From Bacillota bacterium (lineage in GTDB: Bacteria > Bacillota > Clostridia > Lachnospirales > Anaerotignaceae): a stretch of DNA of 5,285 bases. The stretch covers positions 1-5,285 of the forward strand of contig JAFYQL010000010.1 in NCBI GenBank assembly GCA_017547125.1, given 5' to 3'. Below the pieces are notes generated by a model that was not told where the DNA came from, made no database searches, and saw only the letters and a list, made by a program, of their open reading frames with translations. Below are positions 5,013-5,285 of the stretch, piece after piece; the stretch's first letter is position 1, and each line of letters opens with the position of its first letter. The position numbers and the translations under genes were made by a program.

Positions 5013-5103
5013 GAAGTGTATCATGTTGCAAAAACTGCCCCTTCAACCAACGTCCAAAACGAGGTCCGAATAACACCTTAATGCAATTATATACTTATAA
5101 AAT

Positions 5104-5133
5104 AAAAAAAGGAAGTCTTTTCAGACTTCCTTT
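5104..5133 (-). terminator. Intrinsic terminator, stronger on the minus strand
   Basis: AAAGGAAGTCT (5108-5118) and AGACTTCCTTT (5123-5133) form a perfect 11-bp stem with a 4-base loop. On the minus strand it runs into seven T (5110-5104) and a T-rich tail; on the plus strand only three T follow. It therefore most likely ends a gene or transcript entering from beyond the right edge on the minus strand. Confidence 0.75.
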
Positions 5134-5285
5134 ATCACGGAGAAAGAGGGATTTTCAACGCCCACCTCGAAATATGGTCGCCTGTTTCCTCACTTATTCG
5201 TCACACGCTCCCTATTTCTCGCATTTTCGAGCTCCTTTTTTCTGCCACCGGCAGCAGTCGCTCTCAAATCCCACGCCGCATCACG

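Larger units (their letters stand above)
4440..5285. other. Long region without a convincing protein gene; rich in hairpins and diverged repeats
   Basis: No frame here has a start, a ribosome binding site and family-like protein over a useful length. What can be seen is listed separately: a 58-nt stem with a minus-strand T-tract, a closed hairpin domain, short overlapping minus-strand ORFs, a terminator-like hairpin, two tandem hairpin units and a minus-oriented terminator. Bases 5134-5285 are visibly richer in G and C than the AT-rich flanks. One plus frame is open from ATG 5081 to the edge but crosses a terminator hairpin and lacks a ribosome binding site. One minus frame enters from the edge and stops at 5192-5190. 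Neither is supported as a gene. Confidence 0.6.

Noticed and set aside
4440..5100. CRISPR array or tRNA genes
   Set aside because: The repeats are only two, diverged and unevenly spaced, and no cloverleaf or TTCGANTC-like T-arm is seen on either strand.
5081..5285. Plus-strand open frame from ATG 5081 to the edge
   Set aside because: It lacks a ribosome binding site, crosses a perfect terminator hairpin and has unusual composition; it may appear in automatic annotation but is not supported here.

Overview
The window looks like a chromosomal segment of an anaerobic, moderately low-GC Clostridia-type Firmicute, probably a Ruminococcus/Oscillospiraceae-like gut or rumen organism. This is inferred from strong AGGAGG ribosome binding sites, vegetative (sigma-A) promoters, codon preference for GCA/CTT/ACA, the clustered ilvB-ilvN-ilvC order and the flavour of the proteins. 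No species call can be supported.

Left edge (1-483, minus strand): a NUDIX hydrolase gene of the ADP-ribose pyrophosphatase type, cut by the window edge. It has its own promoter and ribosome binding site and a perfect Nudix box, but an in-frame TAA interrupts it at codon 37, directly followed by ATG. It is divergent from the ilv operon.

Centre (573-4098, plus strand): a branched-chain amino acid operon. A TTGACA-N17-TATACT promoter starts a roughly 230-nt leader. The leader encodes a 25-residue peptide in which 16 residues are Leu, Ile or Val. It is followed by a candidate antiterminator arm and a strong intrinsic terminator just before ilvB, the layout of ribosome-mediated attenuation. The structural genes are ilvB (acetolactate synthase catalytic subunit), ilvN (regulatory subunit) and ilvC (ketol-acid reductoisomerase), closed by an intrinsic terminator. 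Together they catalyse the first two common steps of valine, leucine and isoleucine synthesis.

Next (4107-4438, plus strand): a monocistronic gene for an unrecognised 74-residue helical protein. It has a second perfect TTGACA-N17-TATACT promoter, a good ribosome binding site and a terminator with a GUAA tetraloop.

Right part (4440-5285): about 845 bases with no convincing protein gene but much structure, mostly better explained on the minus strand. From right to left on the minus strand it holds a foreign-looking, more GC-rich edge segment ending at a minus-oriented terminator (5104-5133); a pair of diverged tandem hairpin units (4811-5012) whose stems keep G-U wobbles only on the minus strand; a terminator-like hairpin (4727-4749); and a 4444-4690 module with a closed hairpin domain, very short overlapping ORFs, a hydrophobic mini-ORF that looks decayed, and a 58-nt stem followed by a T-tract. 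This is the part most likely to hold undescribed RNA or mini-protein elements, but function cannot be assigned from sequence alone.
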